11,633 nucleotides of DNA. It comes from JAULUH01 sp032111745. GTDB lineage: Bacteria; Chloroflexota; Anaerolineae; JAAEKA01. Under the pieces are notes generated by a model. It was given only the letters and a program-made list of their open reading frames with translations, made no database searches and had not been told where the DNA came from. Made by a program: the position numbers and the translations under genes. Below are positions 1-7,768 of this stretch, in pieces (position 1 is the first letter of the stretch; the number at the start of each line of letters is the position of its first letter). The stretch is from contig JAULUH010000422.1 in NCBI GenBank assembly GCA_032111745.1, positions 1 to 11,633 on the forward strand, read 5' to 3'.

Positions 1-2
1 CC

Positions 3-905
3 GAGCTGGGGCCCGCGATGGTCGGAGTGCTCAACCCGGCCAAGTGCTCGTATGTGCACCCCGTGGTCAACTGGTATGACGAGATCCCCCGCGACGAAGT
101 GATCAGGAACACGTTCGCGGTCACGAAGGCAGGCGGGCATACCGCTGCCGCCTACGTCGCCACATCCGCGAAGATGTACCGGATCGATGCCGGAAGCGAT
201 GACATACCGCGCATGGTGTGGTCTGAGCCATACGACACCGTGCCATACGACACGAATAACGAGCTGTACTTCAACGGCGTCAAGCACGGGCAGTACGAGC
301 TCGGCACCGGCACCACGCCAACAGTCCTGGGAGAAGGCAAATACGTGGCCATCACGGACAATGCTGACCCGATGAAGGTCGTGGTGTTCCGGACCGACGA
401 TCGGCTTGATCCAGGAGAGGACCGGATCGTCTGCGAGGAGCCGGTGTTCGAGGACCAGATTGGCCAGTCGTCCTCCAACTCGCTCGTCGGATCCCGGAAC
501 TCGCTCATCGCGACGAACAACTTCAACTACCTGTGGGACTGGGGAAATGGTGAGCTGGTCTTGCCCAGTGAGCCGGGCGCCGAGCGCATAGACATCGCCC
601 CGAACGGGAAAGGCTGCACGGAGGTCTGGACCAACGACGAGATAATCACCACCACGTCTCCGAGACTGTCCACCAGGACCGGGCTGATCTACGCCATCTC
701 CAGGGAAGCAGACCTTGAGACGGAAGGCCTGTACGCGTACTTCTGGGTTGCACTCGACTTCCGCACTGGCCAGACGGTCTGGAAGAAGCTTGCAGGCACA
801 GGGAACCGATATGACACCTTCTACCCTGCCCTTGCGATCGGACCCAACGAAGCACTCTACACGGGTGTGTACGGCGGGATCATATCAATCAGGGACACGC
901 CCTGA
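3..905 (+). CDS. Secreted beta-propeller-like protein, C-terminal part (5' end outside window)
   Basis: The frame is open to the left edge, so the ATG at 18 is internal and this is the last ~300 residues of a longer protein. It aligns throughout with the intact paralogue at 8792-10417. Shared segments are GTGTTPTVLGEGKYVAITDN, an MKVVVFRTD stretch, NSLVGSRNSLI followed by YLWDW, RIDIAPNGKGC, STRTGLIYAIS, ALDFRTGQTVWKKLAGTG and the final RDTP. The repeated short beta-strand segments and the V/LDFRTG..VW motif resemble PQQ-like or SMP-30-like propellers, and I recall similar uncharacterised proteins in actinobacteria and proteobacteria. No enzymatic residues can be assigned. Its stop codon lies inside a 161-bp repeat that also holds the start of the following sulfatase gene, 74 bp downstream. 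The family is clear from the paralogues; the function is unknown. Confidence 0.8.
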   Translation, partial: ELGPAMVGVLNPAKCSYVHPVVNWYDEIPRDEVIRNTFAVTKAGGHTAAAYVATSAKMYRIDAGSDDIPRMVWSEPYDTVPYDTNNELYFNGVKHGQYELGTGTTPTVLGEGKYVAITDNADPMKVVVFRTDDRLDPGEDRIVCEEPVFEDQIGQSSSNSLVGSRNSLIATNNFNYLWDWGNGELVLPSEPGAERIDIAPNGKGCTEVWTNDEIITTTSPRLSTRTGLIYAISREADLETEGLYAYFWVALDFRTGQTVWKKLAGTGNRYDTFYPALAIGPNEALYTGVYGGIISIRDTP

Positions 906-1049
906 GGCTTGTAGATGAAAGGGAGTCACCTCCTGTTCGGATGGGGTCGGGCGCAAGATATTCAGAAAGGAGACTAGACATGGCTCATCATGATACGCCC
1001 CAAGCACCCAAATCGGGTGGTGGGAAACCACTGACTCGGCGTCGCTTCC
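889..1049 (+). repeat. 161-bp near-identical repeat, copy A (propeller 3' end, spacer, sulfatase 5' end)
   Basis: This stretch matches 5643-5803 at 159 of 161 positions with no gap. The only differences I see are C/T at 1007 versus 5761 and T/C at 1021 versus 5775. It covers the last codons of a propeller gene (RDTP stop), a 74-bp spacer and the first 23 codons of the sulfatase up to the twin-arginine motif. Identity falls sharply on both sides. Copy A ends where the sulfatase reading frame breaks. Confidence 0.93.
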
Positions 1050-2106
1050 TGCGCTGTCCATGAGCGACGACCTCAGCGGAAAACCGAAAGCCCAGACGAG
1101 CTACCGCGACACCTACCACGTCTGGATGAACCCGGTCCTGGACGATGAGTATTACTCTCGCTACTACTACCAGCTCCACCAGGACGTGGATGGTGAGATG
1201 ATGAAGGTCTTCAACGCCCTTCAGAACTCTCGCTACAAGGACGATACGATCGTCGTCTTCACCTCCGACCACGGCGAAATGCTCCTGGCGCACGGTGGCA
1301 TGCACCAGAAAATGTACCAGGCCTACGATGAGACGAATCGAGTCCCGCTGATGATCTGGTGCCCGACGTGGTTCGCGGGACCTCGCTCCTTCGACACGCT
1401 GACCAGCCATGCCGATCTCGTGCCGACACTGCTGGGACTGGCGGGAATCGACGGAACACGTCAAGAGGAGATCCGCCAGATTCTGGCGGTGAACCACAGC
1501 GACGCCGTTCCCTTCGTGGGCCGAGACTTGAGCTCCCTCATCACGGGTCAGGCCGACCCCGCGAGCGTCAACGATCCGGTCTTCTTCATGACCGACGACG
1601 ATCCCACCAGGGGCCTTCATATGAACAGAAAGGGCGGGTTCGGGTTGGGCTACAAGCCGGTCGAACAGCCTGCCCATATAGAGACGGTCATTGCGCGCCT
1701 CGACGACGGCCGCCTATGGAAGTTCTCCCGCTACTTTGACAATCCGCAGTACTGGAGCAGTCCAGGACCCCCGGTAAAGCCGCAGGAGACGGTCGAGGAC
1801 GTGCTTCGGGTGCAGATCGAGCCAGACCCCGGACCCGATGTGGTGCCGCAGCTGGTTACCGTTGCCTCTGCGGTGTGGGCCAAAGGCACGCCGGTGCCCG
1901 ACGAATTCGAGATGTACGACCTCGACGACGATCCGATGGAGATCGTCAATCGCTACGGCGTCGCGGAGTGGGCATCACAGCAGCAGCAACCGGAGCAGCT
2001 TCTGAACGCACAGCGGACGCAGAAGCGTCTCTCTCCGTGCAGCGGCGTCGTGCCCGGCCAGAACTGCACTCCCTGGGAGGAGTGCGCTGCGGTGTGCAGT
2101 GCGTAG
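980..2106 (+). pseudogene. Tat-exported sulfatase, internally deleted (active-site half missing)
   Basis: The gene starts at ATG 980 behind AAAGGAGA (966-973) and encodes MAHHDTPQAPKSGG then a twin-arginine TRRRFL, but reaches TGA at 1061-1063. From about 1050 a second frame (open to 2106) encodes the C-terminal half of the same sulfatase type. Its PALSMSDDLSGKPKAQTSYR aligns with residues ~290-308 of the copy at 5837-7717, and it continues through SRYKDDTIVVFTSDHGEM, RVPLMIW and VFFMTDDDPTRGLH. Compared with that copy, some 270-300 residues are missing, including the N-terminal Asp-Glu metal site, the formylglycine cysteine, the GKW motif and the NPH motif. The remaining half keeps the TSDHG metal ligands but cannot be an active S1-family sulfatase. 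An isolated start at 1060 has no clear ribosome site. The deletion point is the end of the 161-bp repeat, so misassembly is as likely as real gene decay. Confidence 0.8.
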
Positions 2107-2159
2107 GGATCTGAGAGGCAGGACGCGGACGGCGTTGATCACGAATCAAGGCAAGGGGT

Positions 2160-2184
2160 CCCCAGGTCAGAACGACCTGCTGGG
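2160..2184 (+). terminator. Possible hairpin after the first sulfatase
   Basis: CAGGTC (2163-2168) pairs with GACCTG (2174-2179) across a 5-base AGAAC loop. Outside a 2-base bulge, CCC (2160-2162) can pair with GGG (2182-2184). It lies about 55 bp after the sulfatase stop. There is no T-tract, so terminator function is tentative. Confidence 0.3.
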
Positions 2185-2226
2185 CCTTCCCGTGGAGCAT
2201 GAATGGGCGGCTAAGGAGGAAACATC

Positions 2227-2443
2227 ATGGCAACGCCCAACTGAGTAGGTCTTTCAAGCACACGTGAGCGCTGTTCAGGACAATGGCGCCATGATGGTGG
2301 AATGGTCGGCCGGGTCAGATGTGGGCCACCTGCCTCAGGCAGTGGACACCTAGATCATCCAGGGAGACAAGATCGCCCGCTACACAACCTGGTTCAAGTG
2401 GATCGCCCAAGTAAGCATGCTCGGAAAGGAGATGCAGCCATGA
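2227..2443 (+). pseudogene. Probable remnant of a SnoaL/NTF2-like small protein gene
   Basis: A strong ribosome binding site (TAAGGAGG, 2213-2220) precedes ATG 2227, but the frame is only MATPN before TGA at 2242. From 2249 another frame reads HVSAVQDNGAMMVEWSAGSD, then GHLPQAVDT, a TAG at 2351-2353, and IIQGDKIARYTTWFKWI to a TGA at 2441. The VEW-xx-G and 'DGKI-RY-T-WF' patterns are typical of the C-terminal half of SnoaL-like or NTF2-fold proteins (usually 110-150 residues), and MATPN would be an ordinary start for one. The open segment is about half the usual length, frame-shifted and interrupted by a stop, so it would be dead. The final TGA overlaps the ATG of the next gene (ATGA). This is a motif-based call from a short stretch; apart from it and the upstream hairpin I see nothing else in 2107-2439. 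Confidence 0.38.
2425..2432 (+). promoter_or_regulatory. Ribosome binding site fixing the start of the first family U gene
   Basis: AAAGGAGA sits 7 bases before ATG 2440. It selects this start over upstream in-frame ATGs, and the protein then begins directly with a signal peptide. The same leader type precedes the genes at 4241, 8792 and 10484 and the remnant at 5586. Confidence 0.75.
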
Positions 2444-4113
2444 AAGGGAATGTGCTCAAGTCACTCGGGTTGGCCGTCGTGCTGGCGGCGGTCTCGTTGG
2501 TCATCGTGGCGTCCGGCGCATCAGCGGACAAGAAGGGGCCGGACCTGAACTGGCAGGAGAAGGTTCCGAAGTTCACGCAAGCCCTCGAGGCTTCGGGGTT
2601 CTCGCTCCATGAGGCTGAATTCGCCTACTTCGACTTCGTAGATATGAACTGCCAGGGCAAGATGTACACTACGCTGGCCAACAACCCCTGGCCGAATGCC
2701 TACATGGTCATGACGGATACGCAGCGACTGGAGGATCCCACACCTCCGTATGACGAGTCCTGGGACTGGGACAAGTTCCCCTGGTTCTGGCAACTGCGGG
2801 AGGACGAGGCCTTCGTCCTGGTCGGACAGACGCCCCCAGCGGCTCGTTACTTCAGTTTCCAGACGACTGCCCTGATGGTGCCCGGCGACGAATGGACGCC
2901 CACCCGGTGGAAGCCCGTGGGGATCAACGTGGGCGATAACACCAACAACCTGACCATCCGCACCATCGGCCCCGGCCCCTTCGAGGCCCCGATCGTCTAC
3001 ATCATCACGGGGAATCGCGAGACGGAGCGGCGCGTGCGGGCGGCTGCCCGGGCGGCCGGCTATCCCGACGCGATCATCAACGTCGAAACCGTTTCGTCCA
3101 GGATCGTGCCGCTGGGAATCGGCCCACAGGGGTCGGTCTTCGTCACGGCGGCTCGCGCTGCCGTGGCTGACGACAAGGGCGCGCTGAACGACTACATCAT
3201 CAACGCGAATCTGTACATGAAGGCCTTCCGGCTCACGCCCGTTGACGACCCGTCGCGGCCACCCGGGCCGGAACCGGTGCTGCCCGTGGACCCGGAGCCG
3301 GTCCCCATCTTGCGCGTGAAGGGCACCGGACACACCGAGATGGAGCTCTGGCCGGCGGTACAGAGGCTGCGCAGGGCCATCCTGGAACGGTACGCGATGC
3401 CGGGCAGCCCCGCCTACGACTTCAAAGAACTGGACACCAAGATCTGGACGATGGAGATCCCCTTCCCGGAGGACGTCCCGGGCCCGCAGAGCTCCAGCAT
3501 CACCGTTTTCGCTGAGAAACCATATGCCACGCTGCAGCGCGGCGCGTTCATGGGAGGGGGCACCCGCGACAACAACTATCTGGCGACCTATCCGAACTTC
3601 AAGCTTCTCCCTGAGGATGACGCGTTCGTGATCGTGTACGGCGTCAATCACCAAACGACGAACAAGGCCTCCTATGGCAGTTTCAGTCTGTATCTCGATG
3701 CGATAAGGTGGGTTGGCATCGGTACAAAGACGAGCCCCAACTTCGACGACCCTGATGGGGATGGCCCACTTCCCGCCGGCCAACCTGGCGACAGCGCTCG
3801 CTACTACCTGGGAGACGATCCGGACGCACAGTATCTGTATGCCTGGAAGGTGGCGCGCCACTGCAATGGCGAGCCATTCTGCATGGAGACGGCTGTGGAG
3901 AACACGTGGTTTGAGAGGCCCGCAGGCCCACCCTATCAATGCCCCTTGTGGCTGACAGCGGACGACGATCTGTTCTTCATCTTCCGCAACTACATGGAGC
4001 CGGCCACGGCTGTTGCGCCGGACGACAACGAGCTGGTGTACGACCGGGCGATCTATTTCGGCCCGTATGACTTCCCACCTGAGTGCCCGACAGGATGCAC
4101 GCCGGAAGAATAG
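2440..4113 (+). CDS. Secreted protein of unrecognised family (family U), complete copy
   Basis: Product of 557 residues starting at ATG 2440. A Sec signal peptide is visible: MKGNVLKSLG, a hydrophobic core, then a likely cut after ASA at residue 29. Segments shared with the paralogue at 10484 are NNPWPNAY (residues 81-88), WQLREDEAFVLVGQTPPAAR followed by YFSFQ (~117-141), ETERRVRAAARAAGYPDAII (~194-213), a proline-rich stretch leading to RVKGTGHTEM (~292-301) and LATYPNF (~382). DDAFVIVYGVNH and a late Cys-containing region (VARHC, PFCME, YQCPLW) lie beyond the part of the paralogue inside the window. I do not recognise a characterised family; the 'TPP-a-YFSFQ' phrase loosely recalls DUF1254/DUF1214-like proteins, but I would not assign it. 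No catalytic motif stands out. It is followed by a 12-bp perfect hairpin and then a propeller gene, which suggests it ends a transcription unit. An exported location is well supported; the function is unknown. Confidence 0.85.
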   Translation: MKGNVLKSLGLAVVLAAVSLVIVASGASADKKGPDLNWQEKVPKFTQALEASGFSLHEAEFAYFDFVDMNCQGKMYTTLANNPWPNAYMVMTDTQRLEDPTPPYDESWDWDKFPWFWQLREDEAFVLVGQTPPAARYFSFQTTALMVPGDEWTPTRWKPVGINVGDNTNNLTIRTIGPGPFEAPIVYIITGNRETERRVRAAARAAGYPDAIINVETVSSRIVPLGIGPQGSVFVTAARAAVADDKGALNDYIINANLYMKAFRLTPVDDPSRPPGPEPVLPVDPEPVPILRVKGTGHTEMELWPAVQRLRRAILERYAMPGSPAYDFKELDTKIWTMEIPFPEDVPGPQSSSITVFAEKPYATLQRGAFMGGGTRDNNYLATYPNFKLLPEDDAFVIVYGVNHQTTNKASYGSFSLYLDAIRWVGIGTKTSPNFDDPDGDGPLPAGQPGDSARYYLGDDPDAQYLYAWKVARHCNGEPFCMETAVENTWFERPAGPPYQCPLWLTADDDLFFIFRNYMEPATAVAPDDNELVYDRAIYFGPYDFPPECPTGCTPEE

Positions 4114-4150
4114 GCAGGCTGCACGCACCATCCAGCCGCGATTTGACCCG

Positions 4151-4180
4151 CTCCCCATCTCCAGCAACGGAGATGGGGAG
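4151..4180 (+). terminator. Perfect 12-bp hairpin after family U gene
   Basis: CTCCCCATCTCC (4151-4162) is exactly complementary to GGAGATGGGGAG (4169-4180), with a 6-base AGCAAC loop. It lies 37 bp after the stop at 4113 and before the next gene's leader. No T-run follows, so it may be a terminator without a classical U-tract or an RNA-stabilising 3' end. Confidence 0.6.
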
Positions 4181-4224
4181 ACCTCATGACACGCGTGAGC
4201 GCCCGTCTTCGAACTCATGTCAAG

Positions 4225-4230
4225 AAGGAG
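4225..4230 (+). promoter_or_regulatory. Ribosome binding site fixing the start of propeller 2
   Basis: AAGGAG lies 10 bases before ATG 4241. An in-frame ATG at 4217 is upstream of this site and is rejected: the leader from AAGGAGATGCAACC to the start matches the one before the paralogue at 8792, and the protein from 4241 begins with a signal peptide of the same length. Confidence 0.75.
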
Positions 4231-4240
4231 ATGCAACCAC

Positions 4241-5659
4241 ATGAACGGCGACGTTCGAAGACGATCTGTGTGTATGGCTCTGGCCCTCGCAACGATCCTG
4301 GCGCTGGTCGCGGCCGTTGCGGCCTGGGCCGAGGAGATTCCTCCGGGACCCGATATGGTGCTGCCCGACTACATCGGCCAGCCCGCGAAGGCCCACCCCC
4401 TGCCAAACTCCGGGGTGCCCCAGAATCCCAACATCGCACCCAACCCGTTTTTCACCGCCCACTCAGATATCTGGATGAGCGACACCGCCGACCTCGCCGG
4501 GCCGCTGGGCCGCAACCCGGTCGTCAGCTCGACGAGCCTGCCCGGGATAGAGAGGAACTCGTGGATAGCTGCGGGCGGCAATATAGCGTTCGACAGCCAC
4601 GGCCGGCCGGTCGTCTTCGTGTACGACATCGGCTGGGCGAGTGTGGCGCTGCTGGACCCGGACACGTTGGATGTCGTGAGCTCCTATCCCCTCACGGCAA
4701 CGCCGGGCATTGGTGGGGAAGGAGCCCAGAAATCTCCATACGCGACGTGGTCCGTCTACGGCTATCTCGACAACCGCGATCAGATCCACATCGTTTCGGA
4801 AAGCAAGAAGCTCCTCACGGTGGCCGAAACCGGCTCGCCAGATCACCCCGTGCTCAAACAGGTCGGCGAGGTTTACGACCTGTCGCCGCTCGTTGACCCA
4901 ACCGGCGATCGTATCACCGCCGTCAACGTGGACTTCCAGGGCCGCTACTGGCTCAACGTGGGGACCTCGGCGAAGATCTACCTGCTCAACCCTAAGACTG
5001 CGAAAGCCCCATATACGGATCTGAAGTGGGTCTGGCTTGACATCGACGGGGACTACGACGAAGCCATAAAAAACGGCACGGCGCTCACGAGGGAGGGCGC
5101 GGCCTACATCGTAACCACAGAGGCGATGTACCGCGTCGATGCCGGCGCCGATGACCAGCCCCGCATCGTGTGGAAGGTGCCGTACGAGACCAACGGCGAG
5201 CAGAGGTCCGGGCAGGTGGAGCTGGGCTCCGGCACTACCCCGACCGTTCTCGGCGAAGGCAAGTACGTCGCCATCACGGACAACGCCGAGCAGTTGCAGA
5301 TCGTGGTGTACCGGACTGATGCCAGGCTGGACCCAGGCGAGGAACGGGTCGTCTGCAAGGTGAAACTGTTCGAGGGCTACGGCGGCGCAGGGGCCAACTC
5401 CAACTCGGTCGTCGGCTCGCGCAACTCGATCATCGTGCAGAATACCACTGACTACTTGTTCGACTGGGAGACGGGGACGTTGACGACGCCGGGCCAACCG
5501 GGCATGGAGCGCATCGACATCGCCCCGAAGGCGATCCAGTCCGAGATCAACTTCAGTCCTCCAGGAGATGAAAGGAGACGCAACCATGAAAGGCAAGATG
5601 CGAAGGCGATCGCGGCGCCGGAGCCCTCTCCAACCATGATGCTCAGGGACACGCCCTGA
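4241..5659 (+). CDS. Secreted beta-propeller-like protein with scrambled C-terminus
   Basis: Product of 472 residues. A Sec signal peptide (MNGDVRRRSV, hydrophobic core, likely cut after AWA at residue 30) is followed by EEIP, exactly as in the intact paralogue at 8792. Up to RIDIAP it aligns with that protein throughout: DLAGPLGRNPVV, LDPDTL, GYLDNRDQIHIVSESKKLL, VDFQGRYWLN, EGAAYIVTTEAMYRVDAG, GSGTTPTVLGEGKYVAITDN, NSVVGSRNSIIVQNTTDYLF. After about nucleotide 5529 the match stops and ~120 family-typical residues are absent. In their place the frame reads about 45 unrelated residues, which are out-of-frame sequence of another propeller gene's leader and start (5571-5616), and then ends MMLRDTP, the normal family end in the normal frame. 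The final blade(s) of the propeller should therefore be missing and the product may not fold. It is a deletion chimera or an assembly error. Confidence 0.75.
   Translation: MNGDVRRRSVCMALALATILALVAAVAAWAEEIPPGPDMVLPDYIGQPAKAHPLPNSGVPQNPNIAPNPFFTAHSDIWMSDTADLAGPLGRNPVVSSTSLPGIERNSWIAAGGNIAFDSHGRPVVFVYDIGWASVALLDPDTLDVVSSYPLTATPGIGGEGAQKSPYATWSVYGYLDNRDQIHIVSESKKLLTVAETGSPDHPVLKQVGEVYDLSPLVDPTGDRITAVNVDFQGRYWLNVGTSAKIYLLNPKTAKAPYTDLKWVWLDIDGDYDEAIKNGTALTREGAAYIVTTEAMYRVDAGADDQPRIVWKVPYETNGEQRSGQVELGSGTTPTVLGEGKYVAITDNAEQLQIVVYRTDARLDPGEERVVCKVKLFEGYGGAGANSNSVVGSRNSIIVQNTTDYLFDWETGTLTTPGQPGMERIDIAPKAIQSEINFSPPGDERRRNHERQDAKAIAAPEPSPTMMLRDTP
5526..5611 (+). repeat. 11-bp direct repeat bracketing the hybrid region
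   Basis: CGAAGGCGATC occurs at 5526-5536, where the propeller match breaks off, and again at 5601-5611, inside the remnant propeller start. The two copies are 75 bp apart. The second copy is normal coding sequence for the arginine-rich signal-peptide start; the first may mark a short-homology recombination point or be chance. Confidence 0.55.
5586..5639 (+). pseudogene. 5' stub of a further propeller gene
   Basis: AAAGGAGA (5571-5578) and ATG 5586 are followed by MKGKMRRRS, the same first nine residues as the intact propeller at 8792. The similarity then ends and the frame stops at 5637-5639 after 17 codons. A few bases later (from about 5630) the end of a propeller gene (MMLRDTP) appears in another frame. 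This looks like a whole propeller gene collapsed to its start and its last codons. The leader is intact, so it could still recruit ribosomes inside the hybrid gene that contains it. Confidence 0.65.
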
Positions 5660-5803
5660 GGCTTGTAGATGAAAGGGAGTCACCTCCTGTTCGGATGGGG
5701 TCGGGCGCAAGATATTCAGAAAGGAGACTAGACATGGCTCATCATGATACGCCCCAAGCATCCAAATCGGGTGGCGGGAAACCACTGACTCGGCGTCGCT
5801 TCC
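5643..5803 (+). repeat. 161-bp near-identical repeat, copy B
   Basis: Partner of 889-1049 (159/161 identical). It spans the RDTP stop of the hybrid propeller, the 74-bp spacer with AAAGGAGA (5720-5727) and the first 23 codons of the intact-type sulfatase. Its right end abuts the run of Ns. Confidence 0.93.
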
Positions 5804-7717
5804 NNNNNNNNNNCAGCAGCGGCCGCATCCATTGCATTGCCCCTCAGGAGCGGCGAAGCTGCATCCACGCAGCCGGACCCGGGCGACAAACCGCCTGCCC
5901 CTCCAAGGGGCAAGGGGCCCAACTTCTTGATCATTCTGTGCGACGAGATGCGCTTCCCGCCGGTCTACGAGTCCGACTACACCAAACAATACCGGCAGGA
6001 CCATCTCGAGTTCCAGAACACGCTGCTCGCCAACGGGCTTGACTTCCAGCGTCACTATATCATGTGCGCGGCCTGCACCCCGTCCAGGGCGTCGATCCTG
6101 ACCGGCCACTATCCGTCGCTGCATGGGTCCAGCCAGAAGGCAGGGGGGGGCGCCAAGGAACCCTGGGACCCCGACGTGTTCTGGATCGACCCGGCCAGCG
6201 TGCCGACGTTCGGCGACTATTTCCGCGCGGCCGGCTACCGCACGTACTGGCTCGGCAAGTGGGACGCCTCCAACGCGGACCTGTGGGTCCCCGGCACGCA
6301 CAACCAGGTTGTGAGCTACGATCCCGACACGGGAGAACGCGATCCCGCCAGGGAAGCGCTCTATCGCACAGTCAACCGGCTCGACCCCTACGGCTTCTCC
6401 GGCTGGATCGGTCCCGACGCCGGCGTCGACGCGAAGTCGCCCCTTAACACCGGGTCTTCCGTGAAGTCAGGCCAGCGGGGTCGCGATATGAGCTTTGCCG
6501 AACAGGGCGTGGAACTCATCCAGGAGCTCGACCACGACCGCAGCGCCGCCCCCTGGCTGGCCGTCTGCTCGTTCGTGAATCCGCATGACATCGCGCTATT
6601 CGGCAATGCCAACGTTGAAAGCGGGAAATTCGCGTTCGAGATTGACGACGACGTGCCCAGCGGCAAGCCGGAGGACGAGAACTTCCTGTTTATCCGGGAC
6701 CAGTTCTTGCAGACGTTCGGGGACAACCTCGATCTCAAGCCGGGCTGCCAGGCGGACTACCGGGACAATTACTGGTCATTTTCGGGCGGTATCGAGCCCG
6801 AGCCCTACTGGCGGTTGTACTACCAGCTCCACAAGAACGTAGATGCAGAGATGATGAAGGTGATGAACGCCCTCCTTGCCTCGCGCTACAAGGACGACAC
6901 GATCGTCGTCTTCACCTCTGACCATGGCGACATGCTCGGAGCGCACGGCTACTTGCACCAGAAGTTTTTCCAGGCGTACGAAGAGACGACCCGGGTGCCG
7001 CTGATGATCTGGTACCCAAAGCTCATCACGGGCCCTCGCGCGGTGGACGCGCTGACCAGCCATGCCGACCTCGCACCGACGCTGCTGGGGCTGGCGGGCA
7101 TCGACACGGAGCCGATCCGCCAGCAGCTAGCGCGCAGCCACACCGATGCCCGGCCCTTGGTGGGGCGAGACCTCAGCCCGTTGATCTTGGGGCAGGTCAA
7201 CGCCGACAACGTGGACGCCCCGGTGTACTTCATGACCGATGACAATCCCACCCGGGGTCTGCACCAGAGCCTCCCGAGCGGGATAACGAACCGCTCGGTC
7301 GGCCAGCCCGGTTGTCTCGAGACGGTGATAGCGCAGCTCGACGATGGCAAGCTGTGGAAGTATAGTCGCTACTTCGACAGCCCTCAGTACTGGAGCAGTC
7401 CCGGGGACCCGGGAGAAGATGGGGTCGAGGACGTGGTTCTGGGGCAGATGGAGCCAACCAAGGACCCCGGATATGAGGGTCCGATTGCTGCAATACAGAT
7501 CGTGAAGGCGACGCCGGCTCCCGAAGAGTTCGAGCTATACAACGTGACCGACGATCCGATCGAGGTGTACAATCTCTATAGCGCCACGGATCCCTTGCCG
7601 CAGCAGGCCCTGCTGGCGCAACTCCTCGAGGAGCAGTGCAAGCAGAAGCGACTCACCCCATGCAGCGGCGGCGTGCCCGGCCAGCCGGATTGTGGGCAGG
7701 CGGCGTGCAATTCATAG
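5734..7717 (+). CDS. Tat-exported sulfatase (S1 formylglycine-dependent family), interrupted by a sequence gap
   Basis: Start is ATG 5734 behind AAAGGAGA. MAHHDTPQASKSGG leads to TRRRF, a twin-arginine signal, then Ns, then an alanine-rich AAASIALPLRSGEAAS, the end of the signal peptide. The reading frame changes across the gap. Numbering from the TTG at 5837, the mature enzyme shows the metal-binding ILCDEMR (D36, E37), the FGly site CTPSRASILTG with C80 (codon 6074-6076), GKWD (K141), SFVNPHD (H250) and TSDHGDM (D362, H363), then HQK and RVPLMIW. These are the catalytic landmarks of type I sulfatases, in which the Cys is converted to formylglycine and a sulfate ester is hydrolysed. The usual His of GKWH is Asp here. 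The C-terminus carries QKRLTPCSGGVPGQ and several cysteines, shared with the broken copy at 980-2106. The substrate cannot be told. No maturation enzyme gene is in the window. Confidence 0.88.
5804..5813. other. Assembly gap (10 N)
   Basis: Ten Ns lie within the sulfatase signal peptide. Joining the two reading frames needs a missing length divisible by three, so ten is a placeholder. The lost part should be the hydrophobic core after the twin arginines. Confidence 0.95.
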
Positions 7718-7768
7718 GGCCGCCAGGCAAAGTCGAGTCTGAACGGCGTCGGTTTTGGGTCAAGCAGA

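Noticed and set aside
2302..2439. Upstream extension of the family U gene to 2302
   Set aside because: No ribosome site is visible there, whereas ATG 2440 has AAAGGAGA at the right distance and starts a signal peptide. The region also reads as a SnoaL-like remnant in another frame.
2521..4242. Long minus-strand open frame (573 codons)
   Set aside because: It lies opposite a signal-peptide protein with a clear paralogue in the window; long antisense frames are common in GC-rich coding DNA. The translation is arginine/valine-rich with no recognisable motif.
5837..5839. TTG 5837 as the sulfatase start
   Set aside because: It falls inside the Tat signal peptide; the true start is ATG 5734 on the other side of the gap, shown by the copy at 980.
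4463..6301. Minus-strand open frame of 612 codons running through the Ns
   Set aside because: It crosses an assembly gap of unknown length and lies opposite a propeller and a sulfatase with conserved motifs; it is a shadow of those genes.
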